Below are positions 42,136 to 52,135 of a stretch of 64,000 nt of DNA, in pieces; position 1 is the stretch's first letter; each line of letters opens with the position of its first letter. The notes beneath the pieces are model-generated. The model saw nothing but the letters and a program-made list of their open reading frames with translations. It had not been told where the DNA came from and ran no database searches. Source of the DNA: CAZSLO01 sp964608025 (GTDB lineage: Bacteria > Chloroflexota > Dehalococcoidia > Lucifugimonadales > CAJWER01). Location: contig CAZSLO010000005.1 of assembly GCA_964608025.1 (NCBI GenBank), positions 1 to 64,000 of the forward strand, in the 5' to 3' direction. Made by a program: the position numbers and the translations under genes.

Positions 42136-43218
42136 ATGTCTACTCCTATTATGGACAAGTTGGCCTCTGTGGAAAAGCGATATCAAGACATTGAGAAACT
42201 TATGTCTGATCCCGAAGTTGCAGTTGATTATCCTCGTGTACAGGTGCTCGCGAAGGAACACGCTTCCCTGAAGAATCTTGCAGTTCTTTCTACCCAGTAT
42301 CGTGAAGTAATTCTGGCAATTCAGGAGACGGAAACACTTTCTAGGGAAGAGTCTGATCGGGATATTGCGGCACTTGCTCGCGAAGAACTTGGAGAACTGG
42401 AAATCCAGAAACAAAGTATAGAAGGCAGTCTACGTATTGCACTATTGCCGAAGGATCCCAATGACGACAAGAATGTCATCGTCGAGGTCCGGGCTGGTAC
42501 TGGAGGAGACGAGGCCGGACTCTTCGCTGCGGATCTTTACCGGATGTACAATCGATATGCTCAACGTCAGGGTTGGGGAGTCGATGTCATAAATAGTAAC
42601 GAGACAGGGTTGGGTAGTATCAAAGAGATCATCTTCAAAATTGATGGTGAAGGGGCCTATAGTCGCCTGAAACACGAAAGTGGTGTACATAGAGTACAGC
42701 GCGTTCCAGTTACTGAATCGAGTGGTAGAGTTCATACTTCAGCAGCAACGGTCGCGGTTTTACCGGAGGCTGAAGAAGTAGATTTAGAGGTAGATCAAGA
42801 CGATCTGCAGATAGATATTTTTCACTCAAGTGGGCACGGGGGACAAAATGTTCAGAAGGTAGCTACGGCGATTAGAATTACGCATAAACCAACTGGGGTT
42901 GTCGCTGTGTGCCAGGATGAAAGATCTCAGCTTAAGAATAAACAAAAGGCTATGTCCGTATTAAGATCCCGGCTATTGGCGATGGAGATTGAGAAACAAC
43001 AAAAGGAAATCACTGATGCAAGGCGACTACAAGTTGGTACGGGCGATAGGTCGGCAAAAATACGGACATACAATTTTCCGCAAAACAGGGTTACCGATCA
43101 CCGAATTTCTATGACGACACACAATTTGGATTTGGTTAGGGACGGTGATCTAGAGGGATTCATCGAAGCCTTGATAGCTGAAGAACAGCGACAAAGTTTG
43201 GAAAAATCTGGTCTGTGA
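42136..43218 (+). CDS. prfA: Peptide chain release factor 1
   Basis: Reads UAA and UAG stops and triggers release. The 360-residue protein has the coiled N-terminal domain, the tripeptide anticodon in RVPVTES (PxT type, which marks RF1 rather than RF2) and the GGQ motif in SSGHGGQNV. The usual AGGQHVN form is replaced by HGGQNVQ, a variation also possible in this phylum. The ATG at 42136 is chosen; GTG at 42127 and TTG at 42133 are alternatives and none has a strong ribosome site. prmC starts within its last codons. Confidence 0.93.
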   Translation: MSTPIMDKLASVEKRYQDIEKLMSDPEVAVDYPRVQVLAKEHASLKNLAVLSTQYREVILAIQETETLSREESDRDIAALAREELGELEIQKQSIEGSLRIALLPKDPNDDKNVIVEVRAGTGGDEAGLFAADLYRMYNRYAQRQGWGVDVINSNETGLGSIKEIIFKIDGEGAYSRLKHESGVHRVQRVPVTESSGRVHTSAATVAVLPEAEEVDLEVDQDDLQIDIFHSSGHGGQNVQKVATAIRITHKPTGVVAVCQDERSQLKNKQKAMSVLRSRLLAMEIEKQQKEITDARRLQVGTGDRSAKIRTYNFPQNRVTDHRISMTTHNLDLVRDGDLEGFIEALIAEEQRQSLEKSGL

Positions 43219-44069
43219 CCCTCAGGAAAATCTGGCTGCGATCCAGAGATCTGTTACTAGACGCCGGTATATATGATGCCTCCCTAGAATCAGAGGTCTT
43301 GATACGTCATCTTCTTGGTATAGACAGGTCCACTTTCTTTGCGAATTTAGGTGAAGTAGTTCATAGCCCCGGCATCGATGGACTCGATTCATTGGTGTTA
43401 CGCCGGACAGGCGGGGAGCCCCTCGCCTATATATTGGGGTATAAAGAATTCTACGGTCTGGATATCTGTGTCACCCCTGACGTACTTGTGCCTCGTCAAG
43501 AGACAGAAACCCTTGTGGAAAAAGTGATTGATATTGGCAAGGAACGGGGGGATTCTGAAATTAATATTGCTGATGTAGGAACGGGTAGCGGTGCAATAGC
43601 TGTAGCTATTGCACACTATCTTAAAAAGAGTCGTGTGAATGCCATTGATGTTTCAAAGATGGCCCTAGATGTGGCCGAATTAAACTGTCGTAAGCACAAT
43701 GTGGCAGATAAGGTGGTGTTGACGTGTAGTGATCTCTTCGATGAGATAAATGAATCATTTGATGTGATTGTATCTAACCCTCCATACCTCAGTACTGATT
43801 ATATCCCGCAGTTGAGCCCAGAGGTCGGCCGTGAACCAATTCAGGCATTAGATGGTGGTTATACCGGTATGGATGTTATAAGTAGATTGTTGTGTCAGGC
43901 ACCAAGATTCCTGAAGCCGGCTGGCACTATACTTTTGGAAATCAATCCGCCACAGTTGCGGCAAACGATTGCTATAGCTAGCAAAAAATTCCCCTTTTCC
44001 AAACCATCATATTTGAAGGATCTTTCAGGTGTTGTAAGAGTTGTGGTAATCCAAACCCGGGGTGATTAG
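43215..44069 (+). CDS. prmC: Release factor glutamine methyltransferase PrmC
   Basis: Methylates the glutamine of the GGQ motif in release factors; its target prfA is the gene just upstream. The 284-residue protein has an N-terminal helical domain, the motif I VGTGSGAIAVAIA, and the signature VSNPPYLS that recognises the glutamine amide. The start is GTG overlapping the prfA stop (GTGA). The prfA-prmC pairing is standard. Confidence 0.95.
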   Translation: MTLRKIWLRSRDLLLDAGIYDASLESEVLIRHLLGIDRSTFFANLGEVVHSPGIDGLDSLVLRRTGGEPLAYILGYKEFYGLDICVTPDVLVPRQETETLVEKVIDIGKERGDSEINIADVGTGSGAIAVAIAHYLKKSRVNAIDVSKMALDVAELNCRKHNVADKVVLTCSDLFDEINESFDVIVSNPPYLSTDYIPQLSPEVGREPIQALDGGYTGMDVISRLLCQAPRFLKPAGTILLEINPPQLRQTIAIASKKFPFSKPSYLKDLSGVVRVVVIQTRGD

Positions 44070-44190
44070 CTTCTCAGCAGGTATAGTATCCCAACTCCAA
44101 CCCCTGGCTTCACATCCTCTAAGCCTCTTCAAGTAACGGCGTTCGTAAGGTATTCTGGGGGTACTTTTAACAACGGTGTGAGGTTTTGCA

Positions 44191-45234
44191 ATGGCACACT
44201 CGGAGCGCGTACGTAATTTGTCCGTCGGGGAGTACTATTTGCGGCAGTATGAGAAGTCCGCTCGATCCTTAGCCTTTGATGCCTCGTCTCCAATTTCACT
44301 AGAACAATGGCAGAAGGGTTTCTATGAAAAATTGAAGGAATGTCTGGGTCCTTTTCCACAGGGGTGCGATCTCGATCCAGAAGTAATAGAAATTGTGGAT
44401 GGTGGTTCCTATTGGAGAGAAAAAGTGATATTCAATTCCGAGCCTGATATGGCCGTTGTTGCCTATGTCCTTGTGCCGAAGGATATCCAGGATGGTGAGA
44501 CCCGACCTGCGATACTCGCTTGTCATGGACACGGCAATGGTAAAGACGACATAGTCGGTCTCGACCACGGTGAGATGCGCAGGCGAAATAAAATTAGTGA
44601 AACAAACTATGACTATGCCCATGTTCTCGCTAAGAGAGGCTATGTGGTAGTGGCTCCGGATTGGCGAAGATGGGGTGAACGCCATCTTGGGGGCGATGTT
44701 GCCCCACGCGATCCCTGTAATGTGTTTTTCATCAAAGGGATGCTTATGGGACTCAATTTGTTGACCTTGAACATTTGGGATGCGATCAGGAGTATCGACT
44801 ATCTTCAGTCCCGACCTGAGGTAGATCCAGACAGGATTGGTTGTGTGGGGTTATCTTATGGAGGGACTATGGCCCTGTATACATCGGCAATGGATAAACG
44901 GGTGAAATGTGCGGTTATAAGTGGCTACTTGAACTCGTTTGAAGATTATGCAATTGGACTGAGTAACTTTTGCGGCGCCCAGACACCGGTCGGGCTGCTG
45001 AAATATGGGGAAATGTCTGATATAGGATGCTTAGTAGCTCCGCGGCCTCTTTTAATAGAATCTGGAAGAGCTGATTCTGGATTTCCTATTAAGTCCAGTA
45101 GGAAGGCTGCTGAAAAGGTCAAGCGGGCTTATCAAGTTGCAGAAGTCCCCGATAGATTTGAAGTCGACGAGTTCGAAGGTGGTCATCGCTGGAGTGGTAG
45201 CAAGGCATATGACTGGCTTGACAGTTGGTTGTAG
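44191..45234 (+). CDS. Alpha/beta hydrolase, dienelactone/acetyl-xylan-esterase-like
   Basis: A 347-residue alpha/beta hydrolase with an N-terminal helical extension. The nucleophile elbow is GLSYGGTM; the oxyanion-hole segment is ACHGHGNGKDD, and the last histidine is in FEGGHRWSG. The arrangement resembles bacterial abhydrolase 7 or dienelactone-hydrolase-like proteins of unknown substrate. GAGG lies seven bases upstream of the ATG. No signal peptide. It converges on the di-heme oxidoreductase gene and has no close operon partner. Confidence 0.85.
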   Translation: MAHSERVRNLSVGEYYLRQYEKSARSLAFDASSPISLEQWQKGFYEKLKECLGPFPQGCDLDPEVIEIVDGGSYWREKVIFNSEPDMAVVAYVLVPKDIQDGETRPAILACHGHGNGKDDIVGLDHGEMRRRNKISETNYDYAHVLAKRGYVVVAPDWRRWGERHLGGDVAPRDPCNVFFIKGMLMGLNLLTLNIWDAIRSIDYLQSRPEVDPDRIGCVGLSYGGTMALYTSAMDKRVKCAVISGYLNSFEDYAIGLSNFCGAQTPVGLLKYGEMSDIGCLVAPRPLLIESGRADSGFPIKSSRKAAEKVKRAYQVAEVPDRFEVDEFEGGHRWSGSKAYDWLDSWL

Positions 45235-45284
45235 GTAATTTCTAAGAACCAAGCCAGAAATAGCTTTGTAAATTAATGGCTGTT

Positions 45285-46910
45285 TTAACGACGGCGTAAT
45301 ATAACGATTATTCCACAGGCCAACATTAGTAGTATAAGCCAGACCAGCCCTCCTATAATTACCATAAAACCAGCATCTGTACCTGTATGATGCTTTTCTG
45401 ATTTTGTCGTGGTGTTGGCTTCTGCAGGAAGAATCTGGAGAGTTTTAAGGAACTCTACAACTGAATCTTTCTGTTTATCGGTCAAGGCATTGAATCTATC
45501 GCGCGATATTTGAGCCTCCCCACCGTGCGCTAGTATAGCTTCTGAGATAAGGGTAGCCCTTCCATGGTGTAGAAATGGAGGCTCGCTAGCGAATCCCCAT
45601 AATTTTCGTGTGAGCCATTCGTCTGTCGGAACACCATCCTGTACCAAGGTTTCATTATTCAGTAAAGATCCCATCTTGTGGCGCTTTAGGTCAGTAAATA
45701 CAGGTACTAATACGCTACCATCTGGTTCTCGTTTAAGATGCGGCCCTGGTCCAGCCATGGTAAGGTCGACCTTGAATGGATTATTGACGTCCGAAGGTTG
45801 TAGTTTTCCACGCGGATTGAAGGGGCTAGGTTCTGAAAATATAGGATTATTGACCCGAAGCTCCGGCACGTGGCACACTCCGCAGCCTATAGTAGAGAAT
45901 AGCTCCCTCCCGTTTTTGACTGCCGTTCTTGCTTCTGGATTGTCAGGAAGTACCTGCCCTGGAGCTGGTAATATAGCCTGAAATAAAACTAGTGCGGTTA
46001 CGTCTCCTCTAGTCAGTTCGTCGAAGTACCCGTCTCTATCAAAGTCGACACCGTCGCGGAATTGTTCTGATGCCTGGATACCAAAGTGTGAATTCATGGC
46101 TTTAACCGTGAATTCTCTAAGTGACACGATCACTCCTTTTTGCTGAAATGGCCTGATCACAAGGTCGTTATCGACGCCTTCTAATTCACTGAAGTCCAGA
46201 GTAGCGTCAGGGCGAGCAGTAATCCGGCCAAAACTTATGCCTTTTGTAACTAGATCCTTCGCCACGTTTCCTCTGGTTCGTTTAGCTTCGTTGATCGCCT
46301 CTTCTGCTGCTGATTTGAGGTCGACAGTCATTTCTCGGGCGAGTAATTCAATCCAGCCTGACCCAAACATACCTAGTGAATTTCTTTCATCACCCACAGT
46401 GCGAAGAGTATGGGTCTGGTTGTTATCTCCGGGTCCACCGTCGAAATTGGCGAATGCTAGCCTGTCTGCTAGTACAAAAACGTTGGTGGAATTCCCTCCT
46501 CCACCTCCCATGCGAGGGAGAGTATGGCACTCTAGACAGGTATTCGCGTCTGGGCCTGAGATCCTATTGAAGTTGTCAGGGAATTCGTGTCTTGGGCGGG
46601 TGTTGATGATACTAATATTGTTCTTGCGATCAATATCTGCTGTTTCGGGCCTTCCGGCACCGTCCAGTGTGTTGAAAGAAGCCGTGAACAGCATCTCACC
46701 TCGCCGGACGATTTCTTCTAGTGGAAGTTTTCCTTCATTAATCTGTTGCTGGCTAGTGTGACCGCTAATAGCTGGAGAATCACCTATAATTTGATCTTTT
46801 GAGGGGCCTGGTGCTTCTCCTGATGCGCAGGCAACTAGCCCGATTGCGATTATATTTACAAATGTAACCGCCCAAACTTGATTTCCAGTATTTACGTTGA
46901 TAAATAACAT
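45285..46910 (-). CDS. Di-heme oxidoreductase family lipoprotein (thiol-oxidoreductase-like)
   Basis: A 541-residue exported cytochrome. The N-terminus is a lipoprotein signal with lipobox LVAC (Cys28). Two c-type haem sites are present, CLECH at 125-129 and CGVCH at 343-347, in the context of the DUF1111/di-heme oxidoreductase family (related to di-heme peroxidases). A predicted membrane helix near residues 514-537, followed by RRR, anchors the C-terminus. It follows the CRTAC1 gene by 61 bases on the same strand. Electron donor and acceptor are not evident. Confidence 0.87.
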   Translation of the reverse strand: MLFINVNTGNQVWAVTFVNIIAIGLVACASGEAPGPSKDQIIGDSPAISGHTSQQQINEGKLPLEEIVRRGEMLFTASFNTLDGAGRPETADIDRKNNISIINTRPRHEFPDNFNRISGPDANTCLECHTLPRMGGGGGNSTNVFVLADRLAFANFDGGPGDNNQTHTLRTVGDERNSLGMFGSGWIELLAREMTVDLKSAAEEAINEAKRTRGNVAKDLVTKGISFGRITARPDATLDFSELEGVDNDLVIRPFQQKGVIVSLREFTVKAMNSHFGIQASEQFRDGVDFDRDGYFDELTRGDVTALVLFQAILPAPGQVLPDNPEARTAVKNGRELFSTIGCGVCHVPELRVNNPIFSEPSPFNPRGKLQPSDVNNPFKVDLTMAGPGPHLKREPDGSVLVPVFTDLKRHKMGSLLNNETLVQDGVPTDEWLTRKLWGFASEPPFLHHGRATLISEAILAHGGEAQISRDRFNALTDKQKDSVVEFLKTLQILPAEANTTTKSEKHHTGTDAGFMVIIGGLVWLILLMLACGIIVILRRR

Positions 46911-46971
46911 GTCCTCATAGAGGATGTTACGTTCACTTGATGATATCTGGCAAGGCCAAATTGGTTAACAG

Positions 46972-48750
46972 TTAGCCCGGCTCTATGATCGTGATCCGAT
47001 TGTTGATAGCAACAGAGGACACAGTTTGTACTTTGCCACTGGGCCACTTCACTATTATCTCGTCGATCTTATCTGTATTTCCGAGCCCAAAATGGACCGG
47101 GATCATATGATGTCCCATGAAGCTTCGACCACTTGCTATTTCACGAACTTGAGATTTCCCTCCTGCGTTGACTGTTATACGAGCACCGATGCCATCCCTG
47201 TTGCTCTTGGTTCCTACTGGCTTGACGACCAGCCAATTGTTGGGTTTTTCACAACGATTCTTGTAAAGAGATGTATATCCACCCAAATTACCAATGAACA
47301 GATCGAGGCAACCGTCGTTCTCGATGTCTAGATATCCTAATCCTCGTCCTACACCAGGGTCGTCCGCGCCGCTTACTGCAGACAGATTTGTAAAAGTTCC
47401 GTCTCCCTTATTTCGAAGCAGAATGTTGTGCTGTTCCTTCAGGTATTGAGGAACATCTTCAACTCCCGGTAGGCTAAGATAACCGCTGACTATGTAGAGA
47501 TCCTCGAAACCGTCATTGTCGTAGTCGAAGAAAACGGATCCCCATGTGACACGATCTTCAGTCCCTATTTTCGCTACCTCTACATTTGCCTTACCTGCCA
47601 TATCGGTAAATGATGCACCGTCACCGTTGTTTTTTAACAGTACGGTCGCACCGATGTTAGTCATAAACATATCCATATGGCCATCAAGGTCATAATCACC
47701 GATCGCTAGGCTCATACCGTAGATGGGGACACCCGCACCTGATTGTTTAGATACGTCACTGAAAACCCATCGACCGTCTCTTGCTGGGCCATCGTTGCGC
47801 CATAGGACGTTGGGTTGAACATTGGGGCCCCAATCATTGACTATGTATAGATCCGGATCCCCGTCATCGTCGTAATCGAACCAACCCGGTTGGAATCCAG
47901 CGCCCCAGAGATTACCAATGGCCTCCCCATATAGATTCTTCTCACGGATCCTAGTATCGCCTAGAATCTCGGTGACTTCGGTAAAAGTACCATCACCATT
48001 AGCGTGATACAGTGCAAGCAGACCGACTGCTAGATAGAAATCACCGCTGACTAGTGTGTCAGGCGCCAATTCTTTCAAGTGTCGAACGACGATTAGGTCT
48101 AAGAAGCCGTCGCGGTCGTAATCGCCCCAGGCACAGCCGGCAGATCGTAGATTCTTGTCCGAATCACCAAGCCCGACAGTTGTGGTTAAATCTCTGAAAG
48201 TCCCATCCCCATTATTACTGAAGATCTTGCTGGTACCATAGTTAGTTAGGTAGAGATCTTTGTCTCCGTCATTATCATAGTCCGCAGCACAACCCCCGTT
48301 TGAGTGGCCGCTTGGATCGTCGATGCCTGCGGCAGCAGCCGTGTCTGTAAACGTTCCATTGCCATTATTTCTGAACAGCGCATTCGGACCGATCGAATTG
48401 GTGACATAGATGTCCTCAAGATCGTCATTGTTGTAGTCAAATACAAGGACTCCAGCACCGATAGGCTGCACTTCCTTTTCTACTTGGTTGTGCTTGAATC
48501 GTACTCCTGCAGAATCTGTAATATCGATGAAGATTGTTTTACGTTCAACGCGTGACATACGGCGTTGTGGTGTTACCGTGGAAATCAGAGGGACTGTAGA
48601 AGCGGTCGATTCGACGATTAGATCACCAGGCGTTTCTTTGGTTTTTATGCATGCAAAAGTAGCAGATGCAGCTAGCACTGTAGCCAGCAAAGCGAGTTTT
48701 TGAGATATCTGAAATAAACGATGGTTATTTTTTTTGGAGCTATTTCTCAA
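46972..48750 (-). CDS. CRTAC1-like FG-GAP/VCBS repeat protein with ASPIC/UnbV domain, probably exported
   Basis: An extracytoplasmic calcium-binding-type beta-propeller protein. At least seven repeats with the D-x-D-x-D-G-x-x-D-L core are visible, for example DYDNDGDKDLY, DYDRDGFLDL and DYDNDGFEDLY. The C-terminal ASPIC/UnbV domain spans roughly the last 100 residues, with RDGIGARITV and KWPSGK. I take TTG at 48750 as start, because it gives a normal signal peptide (KLALLATVLAASATFAC, Cys as lipid site); the open frame goes up to ATG 48831, which would add 27 odd residues without a ribosome site. It precedes the di-heme gene. Confidence 0.85.
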   Translation of the reverse strand: MRNSSKKNNHRLFQISQKLALLATVLAASATFACIKTKETPGDLIVESTASTVPLISTVTPQRRMSRVERKTIFIDITDSAGVRFKHNQVEKEVQPIGAGVLVFDYNNDDLEDIYVTNSIGPNALFRNNGNGTFTDTAAAAGIDDPSGHSNGGCAADYDNDGDKDLYLTNYGTSKIFSNNGDGTFRDLTTTVGLGDSDKNLRSAGCAWGDYDRDGFLDLIVVRHLKELAPDTLVSGDFYLAVGLLALYHANGDGTFTEVTEILGDTRIREKNLYGEAIGNLWGAGFQPGWFDYDDDGDPDLYIVNDWGPNVQPNVLWRNDGPARDGRWVFSDVSKQSGAGVPIYGMSLAIGDYDLDGHMDMFMTNIGATVLLKNNGDGASFTDMAGKANVEVAKIGTEDRVTWGSVFFDYDNDGFEDLYIVSGYLSLPGVEDVPQYLKEQHNILLRNKGDGTFTNLSAVSGADDPGVGRGLGYLDIENDGCLDLFIGNLGGYTSLYKNRCEKPNNWLVVKPVGTKSNRDGIGARITVNAGGKSQVREIASGRSFMGHHMIPVHFGLGNTDKIDEIIVKWPSGKVQTVSSVAINNRITIIEPG

Positions 48751-48923
48751 CGTCCTAACCTTAAGTGTCTCTGATAGGATACAAATGTTGATATAGATTG
48801 TGTATTTAGAAATGAATGGACCGGGATACATTGGACCAATTCGTCAACAATACGCTGGTTGTAGCAAGGCGTAAAGTTATGGGGATTCATAATAGATAGC
48901 ATACGACATCTTGGAGATCTAGC

Positions 48924-49763
48924 ATGAGCCATATTCGCATAAGAAAAGGCTCGACACTCGGGAAATATCTGCTGCCTGAAATAGATTATCGCGCTAGTAT
49001 GGCAGTCCGAGCCAATGACCAGGTATTTCTGACGGGCGCCACAGGCCTGACTCTAGATGGAACCCAGTTTATCGGAAATGGAGATCCTGCAATGCAAGCA
49101 GAGCAGGCGATGAAAGTCGTAAGAATACTCTTGGAGGAATCGGGCGCTCGGATGAAAGATATATGTAAGGTTACCACCTATGTGACCGACCATAAATATC
49201 GAAAACAAGTCTATCCTGTTTTGGCCGATCACCTACGTGGTGTAAATCCTGTATCCACAGGATTAGTGGTTTCAGGTTTGGCTCAGCCTGAGATGGACTT
49301 CGAGATTGATGTGTTCGCAGTGGTACCCAACGAGAATAAGGAACACCGCCGTATTAGATTGTTTAATAATCAGGACGTTGAAGGCTCTGATCCTTCCTTC
49401 CCAAACTTGGATTATGGTTTGGCTAGGGCAGTTCGGGCCAACGATCTTGTTTTTTTGCAGGGTCAGACAGGTAGAACTTTTAATGGAGGATTTGTCGGTA
49501 AGGGTGACCCGGCTGCGCAAGCCAACAATGCTTTGAAGTGTGTAAATATCCTGCTTAAAGAGTTAGGGTCACAGATGAAAGATATTTGCAAGTTAGTAAC
49601 TTATGTAAAGGATGTGTCTTATCGAAGTGCTGTGTATCCTGTAATCGCTGAACATATGAGGGGAATACAGCCAGTATCTACTGGCTTGGTAGTAGAAGGA
49701 TTTGGACATCCCGATGTGGACTTCGAGTTAGATGTGATGGCCGTCGTACCTAAAGATGAGTAA
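48924..49763 (+). CDS. Tandem RidA/YjgF-domain protein
   Basis: A 279-residue protein made of two RidA-type domains, about residues 15-135 and 155-276, clearly similar to each other: FLTGATG/FLQGQTG, GNGDPAMQAEQA/GKGDPAAQANNA, MKDICKVTTYV/MKDICKLVTYV, and HLRGVNPVSTGLVV/HMRGIQPVSTGLVV. RidA removes reactive imines from PLP enzymes; the arginine needed for this sits in an xPxRxxVxV segment, but both halves read PVSTGLVV, with no arginine. So the standard imine deaminase activity is doubtful. It stands at the start of a catabolic block. Confidence 0.88.
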   Translation: MSHIRIRKGSTLGKYLLPEIDYRASMAVRANDQVFLTGATGLTLDGTQFIGNGDPAMQAEQAMKVVRILLEESGARMKDICKVTTYVTDHKYRKQVYPVLADHLRGVNPVSTGLVVSGLAQPEMDFEIDVFAVVPNENKEHRRIRLFNNQDVEGSDPSFPNLDYGLARAVRANDLVFLQGQTGRTFNGGFVGKGDPAAQANNALKCVNILLKELGSQMKDICKLVTYVKDVSYRSAVYPVIAEHMRGIQPVSTGLVVEGFGHPDVDFELDVMAVVPKDE

Positions 49764-49802
49764 TAGGTTGCCACGATGCACTTATGCGGTGCAAGGTAGG
49801 TA

Positions 49803-50998
49803 CTATAGACCGCGATATCTAATAGCCGGTGTTACGAATGACTTGTATGAGATGTTCAGTTGGGGTGTCTCAATCCGGGCATTATTCCGGTAACGAGATT
49901 CTAGAAGAGCATCGAGTACACCTGTTATTAATAGGGTACGCTCTACTGGGTATGTTGGCCGACCTGTAAGAAACATCTCTTGGATGTTTAGCCCTAAATA
50001 CCCGAAAGTATGGTCTTGATAGTTCTTTTTACCGAACCCAGTGCAGTGAATTTCTCTTCCAACCCGGGCTGCGTACCCGAATCCCTGGAGGTGACCAGGG
50101 AGGAGTAGTGTAGCTGCCCGGAGACCATCGCTGTATTCCAAAAGAAACAATACTGGGTTATTACAATTGGTTTTCATGTTTCCAGGAGTCTTATCCTCAA
50201 TGCATGTTCCAGCTGCAGCTACCAGCTCACCTGAATAGACTCCATCACATGCGGCTTTCCAAACTGCAGCACCTGCAAGGCACTGTACAGCTTTCACTCC
50301 TGTCACCCCCCTTGGCGTCTTTCGATCATGCACTGGAGTGCTTCTAGTGCATGAAAGCCGTATGATTCGAGTCCTCCAACATAAGAGTGGAAGAAGCCGA
50401 TCGATATTGCGTCTTCAATGTGAGTGTCGAGTTGATGTTCCAATTCCGGTTTACGGTATGTCACAGGTATTGATGATCCTGCCATAAACGGGAGATCTAG
50501 TTCTTTGGCTCTCTGGTAAATCCATTGCGCATCGGTCCAGTTATACGCTAGGTGCTTGTCATTAAATACCGGAATAGAACGGTCAGAACTAGCTATAACA
50601 CCGCAAACTTGTTCAAAAAAGTTTCGCCGCGGATACATTCGCCGCGATCTTTCGTTTTTCGGGTAGTCCCTGTGTTCCCCAATTATTATGACCCCGTCTA
50701 CTGCAAGTTCTCCATCTTTCCAGTCTGGAGCCGTAGGCCAATCCCCATTGCTTCCATTGGCTAGAGTCAGGGCGCCACGGATGCTTGGATAAACTTTTAT
50801 TCCGTGTCTTTGTGCAAAATCGATTCCCACGTCTTGAACATGGAGTTGCTCCATGTACAGTGATACAAGATCTACCCGGGGTTTTAAAATACCATGTTTG
50901 GAAGGAAAACCAGTGGCGAATTTTGATGCGATTAAGTTTGCGTGTGATCCCGGAAAGTAGGTGGTTGCAATCGCCGCGATTTTCTTGCGATCAGCCAC
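49803..50998 (-). pseudogene. Uncharacterised protein gene split by a frameshift
   Basis: Two adjoining minus-strand frames (50998-50303 and 50333-49803) read as one protein of about 398 residues. The first ends in MIERRQGG at a stop; the second, in another frame, continues with TGVKAVQCLAGAAVWKA. The break lies in a run of six G (C6 on the plus strand at 50306-50311); one added base would restore a single frame, as would a -1 slip of the ribosome. The N-terminal half contains VDGVIIIGEHRDYP, YPRRNFFEQV and PFMAGSSIPVTYR. I do not recognise the family; it looks like an enzyme with a Rossmann-like part. Confidence 0.75.
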
Positions 50999-51085
50999 CG
51001 GAATCCTCTCTCCGAATCATAGGTCTGGTTGATATTATTCTCATAAGTATATCTTGCAGGAGAAGGATTTTTCCGGGTTGATATT

Positions 51086-52135
51086 TCATCGGAACGCGGG
51101 AATGACTCGCTCGCAGAACAATTTTAGTGAGCTTTCCATCTTATCTCGAGGTATCAATTCTCCAGCATTAAACTCAGCGGCGATCCCGCGGAGTGACAGG
51201 GTATCTTTGAGGTACTGAAGTCGCTTTATTACCATGTCATAAGTACCCACTGCAACTCTTTCCTCTAGCACGTCTTCCCAATCAAGCTTGGCAAGTTCAT
51301 TTCCACGCTCTGTACGCTCTTCACTGGGATCTGTACCGGTTTGGTTGGCTGATCGAACTAATTGGTTTCCGAGACGTTGAAATTGACGCATAAAGCTTTT
51401 TTGTGGAACACTCTGTGCCTCGGATGCAGTCTCAGCAACATAAACAGGAATACGAAGCACTATGTCTACATCGTCTTCATGTCCTGCCTCTTTCCATGCC
51501 TTCTTATAGATATCCAAAGAGTCTTTTAGCTCAGAAATACCTTGTCCACGAAGGCCTATGAAGAGACCATAGCCCATTTTCCCAATTACAGAGAAAGTAT
51601 CATTAGTTGTTGCAGCTATGCGTATTGGAGGATGGGGATTTTGATATGGCTTAGGCACGACCGATACATCATCGTAGGAATAGAATTTACCGGTGTATGA
51701 AAATCTATCGCTTTTCCATGCATGAACCATGATTTCAAGGTATTCGTAGAATCTTTCACGACTTTCGGAATAAGAGATGCCATATCCTTCGTAGGCACCA
51801 GGTAGGCCGCTTCTGCCTACTCCAAATTGGAATCTTCCTTTTCCGATGTGATCGACTGTAGCTACTTCCTCAGTCATCCTGATCGGATTGCCAAGAGGCA
51901 ACACTTGTACTGCAGTCCCAACTTTGATCCGGCTGGTCTTTGCCAGTGCAGCAGAGGCGACTACCAAGGGAGATGAAAGTAGTGATCGGTCCGGGCTAAA
52001 GTGTGATTCTGCCAACCATATTGAGTCGAGCCCATACAGCTCGGCCTGTGCGATGTGAGCGAAGGATTCTTCAATTGCGGACTCTTGACTCGTCCCCGGG
52101 CGAGTATGGAACTCCATGAATGATCCGAAATCCAT
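51086..52135 (-). CDS. LLM class flavin-dependent oxidoreductase
   Basis: A 349-residue luciferase-like monooxygenase. The TIM-barrel hallmarks are DSIWLAESHF, the VGTAVQVLPLGNPIRMTEEVATVDHIGKGRFQFGVGRSG block (quoted in part: LPLGNPIRMTEEVATVDH), and a C-terminal VGTYDMVIKRLQYL region. Uses reduced FMN or F420 to oxidise an unknown organic substrate. Such genes are numerous in marine Chloroflexota. It is a monocistronic or first gene; a gene-poor stretch of 292 bases lies upstream. Confidence 0.9.
   Translation of the reverse strand: MDFGSFMEFHTRPGTSQESAIEESFAHIAQAELYGLDSIWLAESHFSPDRSLLSSPLVVASAALAKTSRIKVGTAVQVLPLGNPIRMTEEVATVDHIGKGRFQFGVGRSGLPGAYEGYGISYSESRERFYEYLEIMVHAWKSDRFSYTGKFYSYDDVSVVPKPYQNPHPPIRIAATTNDTFSVIGKMGYGLFIGLRGQGISELKDSLDIYKKAWKEAGHEDDVDIVLRIPVYVAETASEAQSVPQKSFMRQFQRLGNQLVRSANQTGTDPSEERTERGNELAKLDWEDVLEERVAVGTYDMVIKRLQYLKDTLSLRGIAAEFNAGELIPRDKMESSLKLFCERVIPAFR

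Noticed and set aside
42136..43218. Possible RF2 (prfB) rather than RF1
   Set aside because: The discriminator reads RVPVTES (PxT, RF1), not SPF, and there is no internal TGA frameshift site.
46237..46761. 174-codon frame on the plus strand
   Set aside because: Antisense to the di-heme oxidoreductase gene, including its first haem site.
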